In this document: piece by piece, positions 1-9,307 of the stretch
Numbering within the stretch: the stretch's first letter is position 1
How the letters are laid out: each line of letters opens with the position of its first letter
Translations under genes and position numbers: made by a program
Assembly (NCBI RefSeq): GCF_900129075.1
Contig: NZ_FQVH01000002.1
Span: 62,001-126,000 of the forward strand
Direction: 5' to 3'
From: Caldanaerobius fijiensis DSM 17918
Lineage (GTDB): Bacteria; Bacillota; Thermoanaerobacteria; Thermoanaerobacterales; Caldanaerobiaceae
Length of the DNA stretch: 64,000 nt
Notes under the pieces: model-generated
What the model saw: the letters and a program-made list of their open reading frames with translations, nothing else
Told to the model about the DNA's origin: nothing
Database searches by the model: none

Positions 1-1547
1 TGGGGTTAAAATTATTACTGACAGAAAACAAGAATGAGGCAATTGATATAGCTAAGGAATTAAACCGATTAAATAGTCAGAGACAGTATATAGAAAACGA
101 GATTTACTCTGAGGCTGTAAATATGGTAGAGAGCGAAATGCTTCCGGATGTACTTGTGCTAGCAAAAGAAGGGTGGCATGAAGGTGTAATCGGCATTGTG
201 GCTTCTAAATTGGCTAATGTATATAATAGACCGTGTATTGTAATATCATTGTCCGGTGACATTGGAAAAGGTTCATGTAGAAGTATAAAATATTTCAATA
301 TATATGAAGCTCTTAAAGTATGTGAGCCATATTTAGAGAAATATGGTGGACATGATATGGCTGCGGGATTAACCATAAAAGCAGAAAATATAGATGTCTT
401 TAAAAAACAAATTAATTTGTATGCACAAAATATTTTGAAGCCCGAACATAAAACACCTGAAATTTATATTGACATGGTCTTGCCTGAGGAGTATTATCTT
501 ATAGATACAGCAGAAGAATTGTCTCTGCTTGAACCTTATGGTATAGGTAATCAAAAACCCGTTTTCCTATGTAAGGATTTGACTGTTAGCGATGTGCGAA
601 ATGTTGGCGATGATAGACATTTGAGGCTGAAATTGTATAGTAGTAAAGGCAGAGAAATAAATGCTGTGGGATTTAACATGGGAAGTTTGATAAATGATAT
701 CAAACAAGGTGATTGTATTGATGTGGTCTGTAATTTAGAAATAAATAAATGGAATGATGAGAACAATTTACAGTTTAACTTAATTGATGTGAGATATTCA
801 AAACGTCAAATAACAAACTTATATAATAAATATTTAAATACGTTTAAGCGAGTAATATTAAGGAGCGAGTTTTCGCCAAAACATGTTAAGATATCAGATA
901 TAAAAGCGAAAAAAATAGAAGAAGCTCTGCTCCCTGCTTTGCTAAAAGAGTATAATAATCTTATAATCGTATATAGTTTCAGACAATTAATCAATTTTAT
1001 AAGGAAGTTTGGTGAACTGTCTGAAAATATAGGATTGTGCTTTGAAGTCATTGATGATGAAAGAAAGAATATCCTGCTGGTTAATCCTGATTATACTTTA
1101 TTGGACTTCAGTAGGTTTCACAATATAATTTTTTTAAATTTACCTGTCGATATAGAAAATTTAAAAGATATAATGAATGTTATGGACTTCAATGTATTTT
1201 TTATTGATGACCCTTGTCATGTGCTGTTGTACAGCGAGGATGTTTGTGATATGATACCGACTAGAAGCGATTTTGAGGATGTATATATTTGTATAAAAGA
1301 ATGTGGTAAAGAGATTTCCAGTAAGAGGTTAATACAAATGTTAAATAAAAACCCTTTAAAAATTGATTTGTGCACGCAGATTTTTAGAGAACTTGGACTA
1401 ATTAAAGTGACAGAAAAAGACGACGGAATATATTACGCTATAAATCAGGTAGGCAAAGTAAATCTAAATAATTCTCGGCTGTACATGAAATTATTAAAGG
1501 TGCGTAATATAGCAAGTGATTTTCTTATGTCGAAAAATATTGTATAA
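1..1547 (+). CDS. recJ: Single-stranded-DNA-specific exonuclease RecJ, C-terminal part
   Basis: 5'-3' single-strand DNA exonuclease used in recombination and mismatch/base-excision repair. The reading frame is open from base 3, so the gene enters from the left edge and its N-terminal DHH catalytic half is missing; about 514 residues remain. The visible part has the GWHEGVIGIVASKL segment (bases about 171-213), a GKGSCRSI segment where most homologues have GKGSARSI, and the GGHDMAAG motif of the DHHA1 domain (about 345-368). An OB-fold-like region and a poorly conserved C-terminal extension follow. The first internal ATG (123) is not the start. recJ-apt-rel order is common in Firmicutes. Confidence 0.93.
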   Translation, partial: GLKLLLTENKNEAIDIAKELNRLNSQRQYIENEIYSEAVNMVESEMLPDVLVLAKEGWHEGVIGIVASKLANVYNRPCIVISLSGDIGKGSCRSIKYFNIYEALKVCEPYLEKYGGHDMAAGLTIKAENIDVFKKQINLYAQNILKPEHKTPEIYIDMVLPEEYYLIDTAEELSLLEPYGIGNQKPVFLCKDLTVSDVRNVGDDRHLRLKLYSSKGREINAVGFNMGSLINDIKQGDCIDVVCNLEINKWNDENNLQFNLIDVRYSKRQITNLYNKYLNTFKRVILRSEFSPKHVKISDIKAKKIEEALLPALLKEYNNLIIVYSFRQLINFIRKFGELSENIGLCFEVIDDERKNILLVNPDYTLLDFSRFHNIIFLNLPVDIENLKDIMNVMDFNVFFIDDPCHVLLYSEDVCDMIPTRSDFEDVYICIKECGKEISSKRLIQMLNKNPLKIDLCTQIFRELGLIKVTEKDDGIYYAINQVGKVNLNNSRLYMKLLKVRNIASDFLMSKNIV

Positions 1548-1590
1548 TTAGATTGTACTTATTAAAATGTATATATCTAGGAGGGTTTAA

Positions 1591-2118
1591 ATGGATCTAA
1601 CAACAATAAAAGAAATGATAAGAATTATACCTGATTTTCCTAAAGCGGGGATAAGTTTTAAAGATATCACGACAGTTATAAAAGATGGTGTTGCACTCAA
1701 ATATATAATAGATGAGATGGCCGAGAGATGTAGTGACAGAAAGATAGATATAATAGCCGGTCCTGAAGCTAGAAGTTTTATCATAGGAGCACCATTAGCT
1801 TATCGGCTTGGCGTTGGATTTGTCCCAATACGTAAGCCAGGGAAATTGCCAGCTGAAACAATAAAGAGAGAATATCAATTAGAATATGGTACTGATGCGA
1901 TGGAATTGCACAAGGATGCCATAAAGCCGGGTCAAAATGTGCTTATAGTGGATGACCTGCTTGCTACAGGGGGGACAATTATTACAGCGGTAAAATTAGT
2001 TGAAGAATTAGGTGGAAACGTAACAGGATTGATGTTTTTAATTGAGCTCACAGAGCTGGGAGGTAGAAGGACACTGAGCGATTACGATGTAGTATCGTTA
2101 ATTCAATATCCATATTGA
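1591..2118 (+). CDS. apt: Adenine phosphoribosyltransferase
   Basis: Purine salvage enzyme that makes AMP from adenine and PRPP in the cytoplasm. The 175-residue length is typical. The type I phosphoribosyltransferase signature VLIVDDLLATGGT binds PRPP, and the N-terminal IPDFPKAGISFKDIT segment is characteristic of Apt. A strong AGGAGGG ribosome site lies about 8 bases before the ATG. It sits between recJ and rel, so a purine salvage enzyme is next to the (p)ppGpp enzyme, a frequent Firmicutes arrangement. Confidence 0.97.
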   Translation: MDLTTIKEMIRIIPDFPKAGISFKDITTVIKDGVALKYIIDEMAERCSDRKIDIIAGPEARSFIIGAPLAYRLGVGFVPIRKPGKLPAETIKREYQLEYGTDAMELHKDAIKPGQNVLIVDDLLATGGTIITAVKLVEELGGNVTGLMFLIELTELGGRRTLSDYDVVSLIQYPY

Positions 2119-2151
2119 TATGGATAAGCAATGGTAGTCAGGTGATGAATT

Positions 2152-4317
2152 ATGTTAGATGACATAATAAATAAAATTAAGGCATATTCCAGCGATGAAG
2201 ATGTGAAAATCATTCAGAAAGCCTTTGATTTTGGGGAAAAGGCTCATTCAGGTCAGGTACGAGTGTCAGGAGAGCCATACCTTACACATCCGCTGGCAGT
2301 AGCGTTGATCTTGGCTGATTTACAGCTGGATATTAGTACCATTGTTGCAGGTATTTTACATGATGTCATTGAAGATACTCCGTTTACTTACGAAGATATA
2401 AAAAATGAGTTTGGCCAAGAAATCGCCGATTTAGTGGATGGTGTAACTAAGCTGAGTAAAATTGAATATAAGACAAAAGAAGAACAACAGGCCGAAAATA
2501 TGCGTAAGATGCTTATGGCCATGGCTAAAGATATAAGGGTCATACTCATAAAATTAGCGGACAGATTGCACAACATGAGGACTCTTAAATATCTGCCATC
2601 TGATAAGCAAGTTGAAAAAGCAAAAGAGACGCTGGAAATATATGCCCCGATAGCCCATCGTCTTGGTATTTCCAAGATACAATGGGAGTTAGAAGATTTA
2701 TCTCTTCGGTATATTGATCCAGAAGGTTATTATGAACTTGTTGACAAGATTGCACAAAAACGAAAAGAAAGAGAGGCTTTTATTTCAAGTATCATAGAGA
2801 TATTAAAAGCTAAACTTCAGAGCATTGGCATTGAAGCAGAGATTGATGGAAGGCCCAAACATTTTTATAGCATTTACAAAAAAATGAAGCTTCAAAACAA
2901 AACTTTTGAACAGATTTTTGACCTGACTGCCATAAGAGTGATAGTGAACACTGTGAAAGATTGCTATGGGGTATTGGGCATTGTACACACATTATGGAAA
3001 CCTATACCAGGTAGATTTAAAGATTATATCGCTATGCCCAAGCCTAACATGTATCAATCTTTGCACACCACGGTTATAGGGTTAAAAGGGCAAGTATTTG
3101 AAGTCCAGATCAGGACATGGGAGATGCATAGGACAGCGGAATACGGCATTGCAGCTCATTGGAAATATAAAGAGGGAAAAAGCTCTGAAGATGATTTTGA
3201 TGAAAAATTGACATGGTTGAGACAGTTGCTTGAATGGCAGAGAGAGTTAAAAGATCCCAGGGAGTTTATGGAGGCATTAAAAATAGATCTTTTTACTGAT
3301 GAGGTATTTGTATTTACGCCTAAGGGCGATGTAATAAATCTTCCTTATGGATCTACTCCTATTGATTTTGCGTACATGATACACACCGATATAGGGCACA
3401 GGTGTATTGGTGCAAAGGTCAATGGTAAAATTGTACCCCTGGATACGGTCTTAAAAACAGGAGATATCGTGGAAATAATGGTATCGCCTAATAAAAATCA
3501 TGGACCCAGTCGGGATTGGCTAAAAATAGTAAAGAGTTCGCAGGCCAAAAATAAGATTAATCAGTGGTTTAAAAAAGAGCAGAGAGAAGAAAACATTGAA
3601 AAGGGAAAAGATTTGATAGAAAAAGAGATAAAAAGGCAGGGATTGAGCCAATACGCGATTAAAGATGAGATTTATGATGCTGTTTTAAGAAAACTAAATT
3701 TCAAAACCACCGATGAGATGTATGTGGCGGTAGGAGTTGGTTCAATTACACCTGTACAGGTTGTTTTAAAGATAAAGGAAGAGCTTAAAATTGATGGTCA
3801 GCAGATTATTACTGAACAAAACATAGAAAACATAGAGGTTAAAAAGAAATTTAGTGAAAAGAAAAATCAGACAGGGGTAAAAGTAAAAGGAATAGATAAT
3901 ATAATGGTAAAGTTCGCAAAATGTTGCAGCCCTATTCCTGGGGATGAAATAATAGGTTATATAACTAGGGGACGCGGTGTAACAATACACCGTAAGGACT
4001 GTGTAAATATAACAAATAGTTCTTTGGATAATAATAGGCTTGTAGAGGTTGAATGGGCAATAAATGTAGATAATAGATTTCCAGCTGATATACAAATTAT
4101 ATCTCGCAATAGATATGGTTTGCTTACAGATGTAACTAATATCCTGTCAGAAGCTAAAACCTCTGTAAAAGCGCTGAATGCAAGGGCAAGCAAAGATGAT
4201 CTCGCATCTATAAGTTTAACGGTAGAGGTGAACACAAAAGAAGATTTAAATAAGCTCATAAATAGAATAAAACTGCTGACAGGTATTATAGATGTTTACC
4301 GAATAAACACTGCTTAA
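2152..4317 (+). CDS. relA: Bifunctional (p)ppGpp synthetase/hydrolase Rel
   Basis: Stringent-response enzyme that makes and degrades (p)ppGpp on the ribosome. The 721 residues show the usual order: an HD hydrolase domain (GEPYLTHPLAVA, then HDVIEDT near residue 70), a synthetase domain (GRPKHFYSIYKKM; the EVQIRT motif near residue 320), a TGS domain (FTPKGDVINLPYGSTPIDFAY), a zinc-finger/RIS region containing CCSPIPGD, and a C-terminal ACT domain. The intact HD motif predicts hydrolase as well as synthetase activity. Downstream are hisS and aspS, the classical rel-hisS neighbourhood. The ATG is preceded by AGGTGATG. Confidence 0.97.
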   Translation: MLDDIINKIKAYSSDEDVKIIQKAFDFGEKAHSGQVRVSGEPYLTHPLAVALILADLQLDISTIVAGILHDVIEDTPFTYEDIKNEFGQEIADLVDGVTKLSKIEYKTKEEQQAENMRKMLMAMAKDIRVILIKLADRLHNMRTLKYLPSDKQVEKAKETLEIYAPIAHRLGISKIQWELEDLSLRYIDPEGYYELVDKIAQKRKEREAFISSIIEILKAKLQSIGIEAEIDGRPKHFYSIYKKMKLQNKTFEQIFDLTAIRVIVNTVKDCYGVLGIVHTLWKPIPGRFKDYIAMPKPNMYQSLHTTVIGLKGQVFEVQIRTWEMHRTAEYGIAAHWKYKEGKSSEDDFDEKLTWLRQLLEWQRELKDPREFMEALKIDLFTDEVFVFTPKGDVINLPYGSTPIDFAYMIHTDIGHRCIGAKVNGKIVPLDTVLKTGDIVEIMVSPNKNHGPSRDWLKIVKSSQAKNKINQWFKKEQREENIEKGKDLIEKEIKRQGLSQYAIKDEIYDAVLRKLNFKTTDEMYVAVGVGSITPVQVVLKIKEELKIDGQQIITEQNIENIEVKKKFSEKKNQTGVKVKGIDNIMVKFAKCCSPIPGDEIIGYITRGRGVTIHRKDCVNITNSSLDNNRLVEVEWAINVDNRFPADIQIISRNRYGLLTDVTNILSEAKTSVKALNARASKDDLASISLTVEVNTKEDLNKLINRIKLLTGIIDVYRINTA

Positions 4318-4343
4318 ATTAAAAGTACAGGAGAGGTGTTAAA

Positions 4344-5609
4344 ATGCTGACAACAGCTCCAAGAGGGACAAAAGACATACTGCCGGACGAAGTATATATA
4401 TGGCAATATATAGAAAATGTAGCCAGGGAAATAGCGGGTAAATACGGGTATAGGGAGATACGAACACCTACCTTTGAGCACACCGAACTTTTTCAAAGAG
4501 GTGTGGGAGATACCACAGATATAGTGCAAAAAGAGATGTACACCTTTGAAGATAAAGGCGGCAGAAGTATTACACTGAGGCCGGAGGGTACGGCATCAGT
4601 GGTCAGGGCGTTCATTCAAAACAAACTAACTGAACAACCGCAGCCGACAAAGCTTTATTATATTATTTCTGCGTTCAGATACGAAAGGCCTCAAGCTGGG
4701 AGAATGAGGGAATTTCATCAATTTGGGGTAGAGGTTTTCGGCTCCGACGATCCTTCTATTGACGCAGAAGCTATTGATATGGCTATGAGTATTTTAAATA
4801 AGGTGGGTTTAAAAGGCCTGAAGCTAAAGATAAATAGTATTGGATGTGCAAAATGCAGGGCTGATTACAATAGAGCCTTAAAAGATTTTTTAAAAGTGCG
4901 ATTAGACAAGCTGTGTGATAACTGTAAAGTAAGATACGAGAAAAACCCTTTGCGGGTGCTTGATTGTAAAAACCCATCATGCCAGGAACAATTTGAAGGT
5001 GTACCTGTTATATTAGATTATTTATGTGATGATTGTAAAAATCATTTTAGTAGGTTGCAAAATAGGTTAGATCTTTTGGATATTAAATATGAGGTTGATC
5101 CTTCTATAGTAAGAGGTCTTGATTATTATACGAAGACGGCCTTTGAGATTATTTCTGAAGATATCGGCACACAGAATGCAGTATGCGGCGGCGGAAGATA
5201 TGACGGGCTTGTAAAAGCATGTGGAGGGCCCGATATGCCAGGAGTAGGCTTTGCCATGGGTTTGGAGCGCCTCATCCTGACTATAAAGGCACAAAATATA
5301 CAAATACCAAAAGCTAACAATGTTGAGGTATTTATTGTTGCCATAGGTGAACAGGCTGATGATTTTGCGTATAGACTGGCAAAACAGCTAAGGGATAGAG
5401 GTATATCCTGTGACAAAGATTATATGGGAAGAAGCATAAAGGCACAGTTAAAATATGCAGATAAAATTAATTCACAATACGTACTTATCATTGGGGACGA
5501 AGAAATTAAAAAAGGTTTTGCAATATTAAAGCATATGGTTACAGGCAACCAAAGAGAAGTACCTTTTAATCAATTGGTCGACGTACTTAAAGATGTACTA
5601 AAGAACTAA
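4344..5609 (+). CDS. hisS: Histidyl-tRNA synthetase
   Basis: Charges tRNA-His. This class II synthetase of 421 residues has motif 2 around FRYERPQAGRMREFHQFGVE, the HisA box GLDYYTKTAFEI, the Gly-rich CGGGRYDGL, and motif 3 near GVGFAMGLERL. A C-terminal anticodon-binding domain follows (VEVFIVAIGEQ onwards). Only 26 bases separate it from rel. No T-box leader fits in the gap, so charging is not controlled by a dedicated T-box here. The ATG has a GGAGAGGTG ribosome site. Confidence 0.97.
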   Translation: MLTTAPRGTKDILPDEVYIWQYIENVAREIAGKYGYREIRTPTFEHTELFQRGVGDTTDIVQKEMYTFEDKGGRSITLRPEGTASVVRAFIQNKLTEQPQPTKLYYIISAFRYERPQAGRMREFHQFGVEVFGSDDPSIDAEAIDMAMSILNKVGLKGLKLKINSIGCAKCRADYNRALKDFLKVRLDKLCDNCKVRYEKNPLRVLDCKNPSCQEQFEGVPVILDYLCDDCKNHFSRLQNRLDLLDIKYEVDPSIVRGLDYYTKTAFEIISEDIGTQNAVCGGGRYDGLVKACGGPDMPGVGFAMGLERLILTIKAQNIQIPKANNVEVFIVAIGEQADDFAYRLAKQLRDRGISCDKDYMGRSIKAQLKYADKINSQYVLIIGDEEIKKGFAILKHMVTGNQREVPFNQLVDVLKDVLKN

Positions 5610-5623
5610 AAGGAGGAACAATA

Positions 5624-7399
5624 ATGGGTGAATTATTAAGCGGTTTAAAGCGGACACATATGTGTGGTTTATTGACAGAGAATGAAGTAGGTCGTGAAGC
5701 AGTGGTCATGGGATGGGTTCAGAGGCGAAGGGATTTAGGTGGTTTGATATTTATTGATTTAAGAGATAGGACGGGGATAGTACAGGTAGTTTTTGACCAG
5801 TCTTTAGGTGATGTATTTAGAAAAGCCGAGAAGGTTAGAAATGAATATGTACTGGCGGTAATAGGAGATGTGGTAAAAAGGGATGAAGAAACGTACAATC
5901 CAAACATATCTACAGGGACGATAGAGATTAGGGCAAAGGATCTAAAAATACTGAGTGTGTCAGATACGCCACCGTTTATGATTGAAGACGATGTCAACGT
6001 ATCTGAATCCGTCAGACTAAAATATAGGTATCTCGATTTGAGAAGGCCTAAAATGCAAAATTATCTCATAACCAGGAGTAAGGTTGCAAAGATTGTAAGG
6101 GATTATTTAATAGATCATGGTTTTTTAGAAATAGAAACGCCTTATCTTACGAAAAGCACTCCTGAAGGAGCAAGGGATTTTCTTGTGCCAAGTAGATTGC
6201 AACCGGGTACTTTTTATGCCCTACCTCAGTCACCACAGTTGTTCAAACAGCTTTTAATGATTGCCGGCTATGATAGATATTTTCAGTTAGCTAGATGTTT
6301 TAGGGATGAAGATTTAAGGGCGGATAGGCAACCAGATTTCACTCAAATTGATATAGAGATGTCTTTTATAGAAGAGGATGATGTTATTGAGCTAAACGAA
6401 GGACTTTTAAAAAAGGTTTTTGGTGATGTTTTAGGTATTGAACTTAAAACGCCTTTTTTGAGGTTGACGTATCAAGAAGCCATGGAAAGATTTGGTAGCG
6501 ACAAGCCTGATTTGCGATTTGGTATGGAGTTAAAGGATCTTTCAGATATATTAAAGGAGACTAACTTTAATGTATTTAGGTCTGCTTTATCCAAGGGAAG
6601 TATTAGAGCAATAAACGCCGAAGGTTGTGGAGAAAAGTTCAGCAGGAGAGAGATTGATGCGTTGGTAGACTTAGCAAAAGACTTTGGAGCTAAAGGCCTT
6701 GCATGGATATCAATAGATTCAGATGGTCCTAAATCGCCTATTCTCAAGTTCTTGACAGAAGAAGAAATTAATGGGATAATCAAAAGATTAAATGCAAAAC
6801 CTGGCGATTTACTCTTGATTGTAGCAGATGAAGATGCTGTTGTTTTCAACGTGCTGGGAAGGCTGAGATTACACCTTGGTAGAAAATTAGGGTTAATGAA
6901 AAAAGACGATTATAAGTTTGTATGGGTGGTAGATTTCCCGCTACTAGAGTGGAATGAAGAGGAGCACAGATATACAGCGATGCACCATCCATTTACGGCT
7001 CCGAAGGATGAAGATATTCCATTGCTGGATTCACAACCGCAAAAAGTACGTGCAAAAGCTTATGATATTGTACTAAATGGCGTTGAATTAGGGGGAGGAA
7101 GTATAAGAATACATTCAACAGATATCCAAGAAAAAATGTTTAAGGTGCTGGGGTTTACTAATGAGTCGGCGTGGGAAAGATTTGGTTTTTTAATGGAAGC
7201 ATTTAAATATGGTGCACCACCTCATGGAGGGATTGCCTATGGCTTTGATAGGTTGATAATGCTTCTTACAGGTACTGATAATATAAGGGATGTGATTGCA
7301 TTTCCTAAAACACAGAATGGCTCATGTTTGTTAACAGATGCACCATCCCCTGTAGATCTAAAACAGTTAAGGGAATTACATATTAAGGTGGACATATGA
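5624..7399 (+). CDS. aspS: Aspartyl-tRNA synthetase, bacterial type
   Basis: Charges tRNA-Asp. The 591-residue length fits the bacterial type, with an N-terminal OB-fold anticodon domain, the class II core and an inserted GAD domain. Motif 2 is visible as FRDEDLRADRQPDFTQID, and motif 3 as GIAYGFDRLIMLL near the C terminus. hisS-aspS adjacency with a 14-base gap is standard in Firmicutes. Whether it also charges tRNA-Asn cannot be read from this window. It overlaps the next gene by four bases (ATGA), implying translational coupling. Confidence 0.97.
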   Translation: MGELLSGLKRTHMCGLLTENEVGREAVVMGWVQRRRDLGGLIFIDLRDRTGIVQVVFDQSLGDVFRKAEKVRNEYVLAVIGDVVKRDEETYNPNISTGTIEIRAKDLKILSVSDTPPFMIEDDVNVSESVRLKYRYLDLRRPKMQNYLITRSKVAKIVRDYLIDHGFLEIETPYLTKSTPEGARDFLVPSRLQPGTFYALPQSPQLFKQLLMIAGYDRYFQLARCFRDEDLRADRQPDFTQIDIEMSFIEEDDVIELNEGLLKKVFGDVLGIELKTPFLRLTYQEAMERFGSDKPDLRFGMELKDLSDILKETNFNVFRSALSKGSIRAINAEGCGEKFSRREIDALVDLAKDFGAKGLAWISIDSDGPKSPILKFLTEEEINGIIKRLNAKPGDLLLIVADEDAVVFNVLGRLRLHLGRKLGLMKKDDYKFVWVVDFPLLEWNEEEHRYTAMHHPFTAPKDEDIPLLDSQPQKVRAKAYDIVLNGVELGGGSIRIHSTDIQEKMFKVLGFTNESAWERFGFLMEAFKYGAPPHGGIAYGFDRLIMLLTGTDNIRDVIAFPKTQNGSCLLTDAPSPVDLKQLRELHIKVDI

Positions 7400-8175
7400 A
7401 ACAGCATGCATTTTCAAGGACCGAATTATTATTAGGCTCCGAAGCCATGGAAAAATTGTACAGGAGTACTGTAGCAGTTTTTGGTATTGGCGGCGTGGGT
7501 TCCTATGTAGTTGAGGCATTAGCGAGATCAGGCGTTGGGAAATTGGTATTAATTGATGACGATGATGTTTGCATTACAAATATAAATAGGCAAATTCACG
7601 CCACTACGAAAACCATAGGTCAGCCTAAAGTTCAAGTTATGGCGCAAAGGGTTATGGATATAAACCCGAGGGCTGAGGTGGTGACATTTAAGGAATTTTA
7701 TCTTCCAGACAACGCAGAGAGAATGATTTCTACAGATTATGATTATGTGGTAGATGCAATCGATACTGTTACGGCAAAGATTGATCTTGTAGTAAGATGT
7801 AAAAATTTAGGCATACCGATAATCAGCGCTATGGGGGCCGGAAACAAATTAGATCCCACAAAACTAAAGGTTGCTGATATTTATGAAACTAAAATATGTC
7901 CTCTTGCGAAAATTATGAGATATGAACTGAGAAAAAGAAATATTAAATCGTTGAAAGTAGTTTACTCGGAAGAAACACCTATAAAGCCGCGCTTGAGCGA
8001 GGTAGCTACATGCAAAAATAACTGCGTATGTCCTGATAAAAGTAAAGGTCGTTGTGCTTTGAGAAGACAGATTCCTGGCAGTGTATCTTTTGTACCGCCT
8101 GTCATGGGATTTATAATTGCAGGCGAGGTTATAAAAGATCTAATAGATTACAAAAAACGCGGGGAGATGTTATAA
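7396..8175 (+). CDS. tcdA: tRNA threonylcarbamoyladenosine dehydratase (TcdA/YgdL family)
   Basis: E1-like ThiF-superfamily enzyme predicted to cyclise t6A37 of tRNA to ct6A with ATP. The 259-residue protein has the nucleotide-binding loop FGIGGVGSYVVEALARSG near the N terminus, the NINRQIHA segment typical of ThiF/E1 folds, and a Cys-rich stretch (CKNNCVCPDKSKGRC) followed by GSVSFVPPVMGF. Coupling to aspS is compatible with a tRNA-modification role. Other ThiF-family activities cannot be fully excluded. Confidence 0.88.
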   Translation: MKQHAFSRTELLLGSEAMEKLYRSTVAVFGIGGVGSYVVEALARSGVGKLVLIDDDDVCITNINRQIHATTKTIGQPKVQVMAQRVMDINPRAEVVTFKEFYLPDNAERMISTDYDYVVDAIDTVTAKIDLVVRCKNLGIPIISAMGAGNKLDPTKLKVADIYETKICPLAKIMRYELRKRNIKSLKVVYSEETPIKPRLSEVATCKNNCVCPDKSKGRCALRRQIPGSVSFVPPVMGFIIAGEVIKDLIDYKKRGEML

Positions 8176-8451
8176 GTGAGTGTATCTTATAGCGAACAAA
8201 AAGATGATTTGATAAAGAGATTAAAGAAGATAGAAGGTCAGATAAAAGGCATTCAAAAGATGATTGAAGAAGAAAAATATTGTGTGGATGTGTTGGTACA
8301 GATTGCAGCAGTGAGATCAGCTATAAACAAGGTTGGATCGATAATACTTAAAAGTCATGCTATGGGTTGCGTAGTTAACTCCGTTGATGAAAGCGATAGG
8401 AAAGAAAAGGTTGATGAGTTAGTAGAAACCTTTATTAAATTCATGAAATAG
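8176..8451 (+). CDS. Metal-sensitive transcriptional repressor, CsoR/FrmR family
   Basis: Small all-helical DNA-binding repressor (91 residues) that senses copper or another thiophilic ligand. The Cys36/His61/Cys65 triad (YC..., KSHAMGC) matches the CsoR copper-binding pattern. The GTG start follows the tcdA stop directly, with GGGAG upstream. No copper exporter or chaperone lies nearby, so the target is unknown. trxA follows after a short gap. Sulfane-sulfur sensors of this family have a similar outline but lack the His, so copper sensing is preferred. Confidence 0.85.
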   Translation: MSVSYSEQKDDLIKRLKKIEGQIKGIQKMIEEEKYCVDVLVQIAAVRSAINKVGSIILKSHAMGCVVNSVDESDRKEKVDELVETFIKFMK

Positions 8452-8477
8452 TATAAAATAACATCGAGGTGTTTAAA

Positions 8478-8795
8478 ATGGTTGTAGAATTGACATCTGA
8501 TAATTTTGAGCAAGAGGTGTTGAAATCAGATAAGCCTGTGCTGGTCGATTTTTGGGCAGAATGGTGCGGGCCGTGTAGAATGGTGTCACCTATTATAGAA
8601 GAACTTTCAGAAGATTATAGTGATAAATTGAAAGTAGGCAAAGTAAATGTAGATGAGCAGGAAGATTTGGCACAGAGATTCAGAATAATGAGCATTCCTA
8701 CGATTATATTATTTAAAGATGGTCAGGTTTTTGATAAAATAATAGGTGCCAGACCTAAAAAAGATTTCCAGACTTTTATTGAAAGAGCATTATAA
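8478..8795 (+). CDS. trxA: Thioredoxin
   Basis: Cytoplasmic protein-disulfide reductant of 105 residues. The redox-active WCGPC motif is near residue 29-33, the cis-Pro segment is SIPTIILF, and the overall length is typical. The frame also offers a GTG at 8469, but GAGGT lies just upstream and ideally spaced for the ATG at 8478, which is chosen here. A strong bidirectional hairpin terminator follows. Confidence 0.96.
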   Translation: MVVELTSDNFEQEVLKSDKPVLVDFWAEWCGPCRMVSPIIEELSEDYSDKLKVGKVNVDEQEDLAQRFRIMSIPTIILFKDGQVFDKIIGARPKKDFQTFIERAL

Positions 8796-8807
8796 ATTAA
8801 ATTATGT

Positions 8808-8856
8808 AAAATTCACGCATTTTCCTACTGAGATAGCGGGAATGCGTGAATTTTTA
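8808..8856. terminator. Bidirectional intrinsic terminator between trxA and the exporter genes
   Basis: Arms AAATTCACGCATT and AATGCGTGAATTT flank a loop of about 20 bases, with a T run on the right and an A-rich run on the left. It lies between convergent genes and can serve both strands. Confidence 0.85.
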
Positions 8857-8866
8857 TTTATCTAGT

Positions 8867-9304
8867 CTATTTTTGCTTTTTTTCTTGGCCTAATTTTATG
8901 ATTTTCACAGAAGATGTTACGAGAAGTAATCCTGCTGCTATGGCTAAGGCTATGGTTCCTGTTTCGATGCCGTATTTTAAAGCATCTTTGTATTTTTGCT
9001 GCAATATAGATATCATGGTATAATATGAGCCGGCTCCTGGTACTAACATAATAAGTGCAGGTACAATAAACATGGTGACAGGTTTTTTATGGAGCCGTGC
9101 ATATACCTCACCACATATGCCAATAGTTATTGCTGCTATGAAAGAAGCCAGTGTTTTTGAATCACTTAACTTGTAAAAATATAGGTAGCAAAATAAACCT
9201 AATGCACCACTAATACCATTACTAACTAATTCATCCTTTGGGACATTAAACACAACAGCAAATGCTATTGTAGCAAAAAAAGCGTAAACGACCTGTAAAA
9301 ACAT
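8867..9304 (-). CDS. Threonine/serine exporter family protein, small membrane subunit (ThrE_2)
   Basis: Integral membrane protein of 145 residues with about four hydrophobic segments, starting at MFLQVVYAFFATIAFAVVF. It contains the MFIVPALIMLVPGAGSYYTM segment typical of the short half of split ThrE exporters. It is the second gene of a two-gene minus-strand operon, three bases after the large subunit. The predicted role is efflux of threonine, serine or related small amino acids; the substrate is inferred from family only. Confidence 0.87.
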   Translation of the reverse strand: MFLQVVYAFFATIAFAVVFNVPKDELVSNGISGALGLFCYLYFYKLSDSKTLASFIAAITIGICGEVYARLHKKPVTMFIVPALIMLVPGAGSYYTMISILQQKYKDALKYGIETGTIALAIAAGLLLVTSSVKIIKLGQEKKQK

Positions 9305-9307
9305 TTA

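Noticed and set aside
4318-4343. T-box leader before hisS
   Set aside because: The gap is only 26 bases.
8469-8477. GTG start of trxA three codons upstream
   Set aside because: GAGGT overlaps this codon and is properly spaced only for the ATG at 8478.
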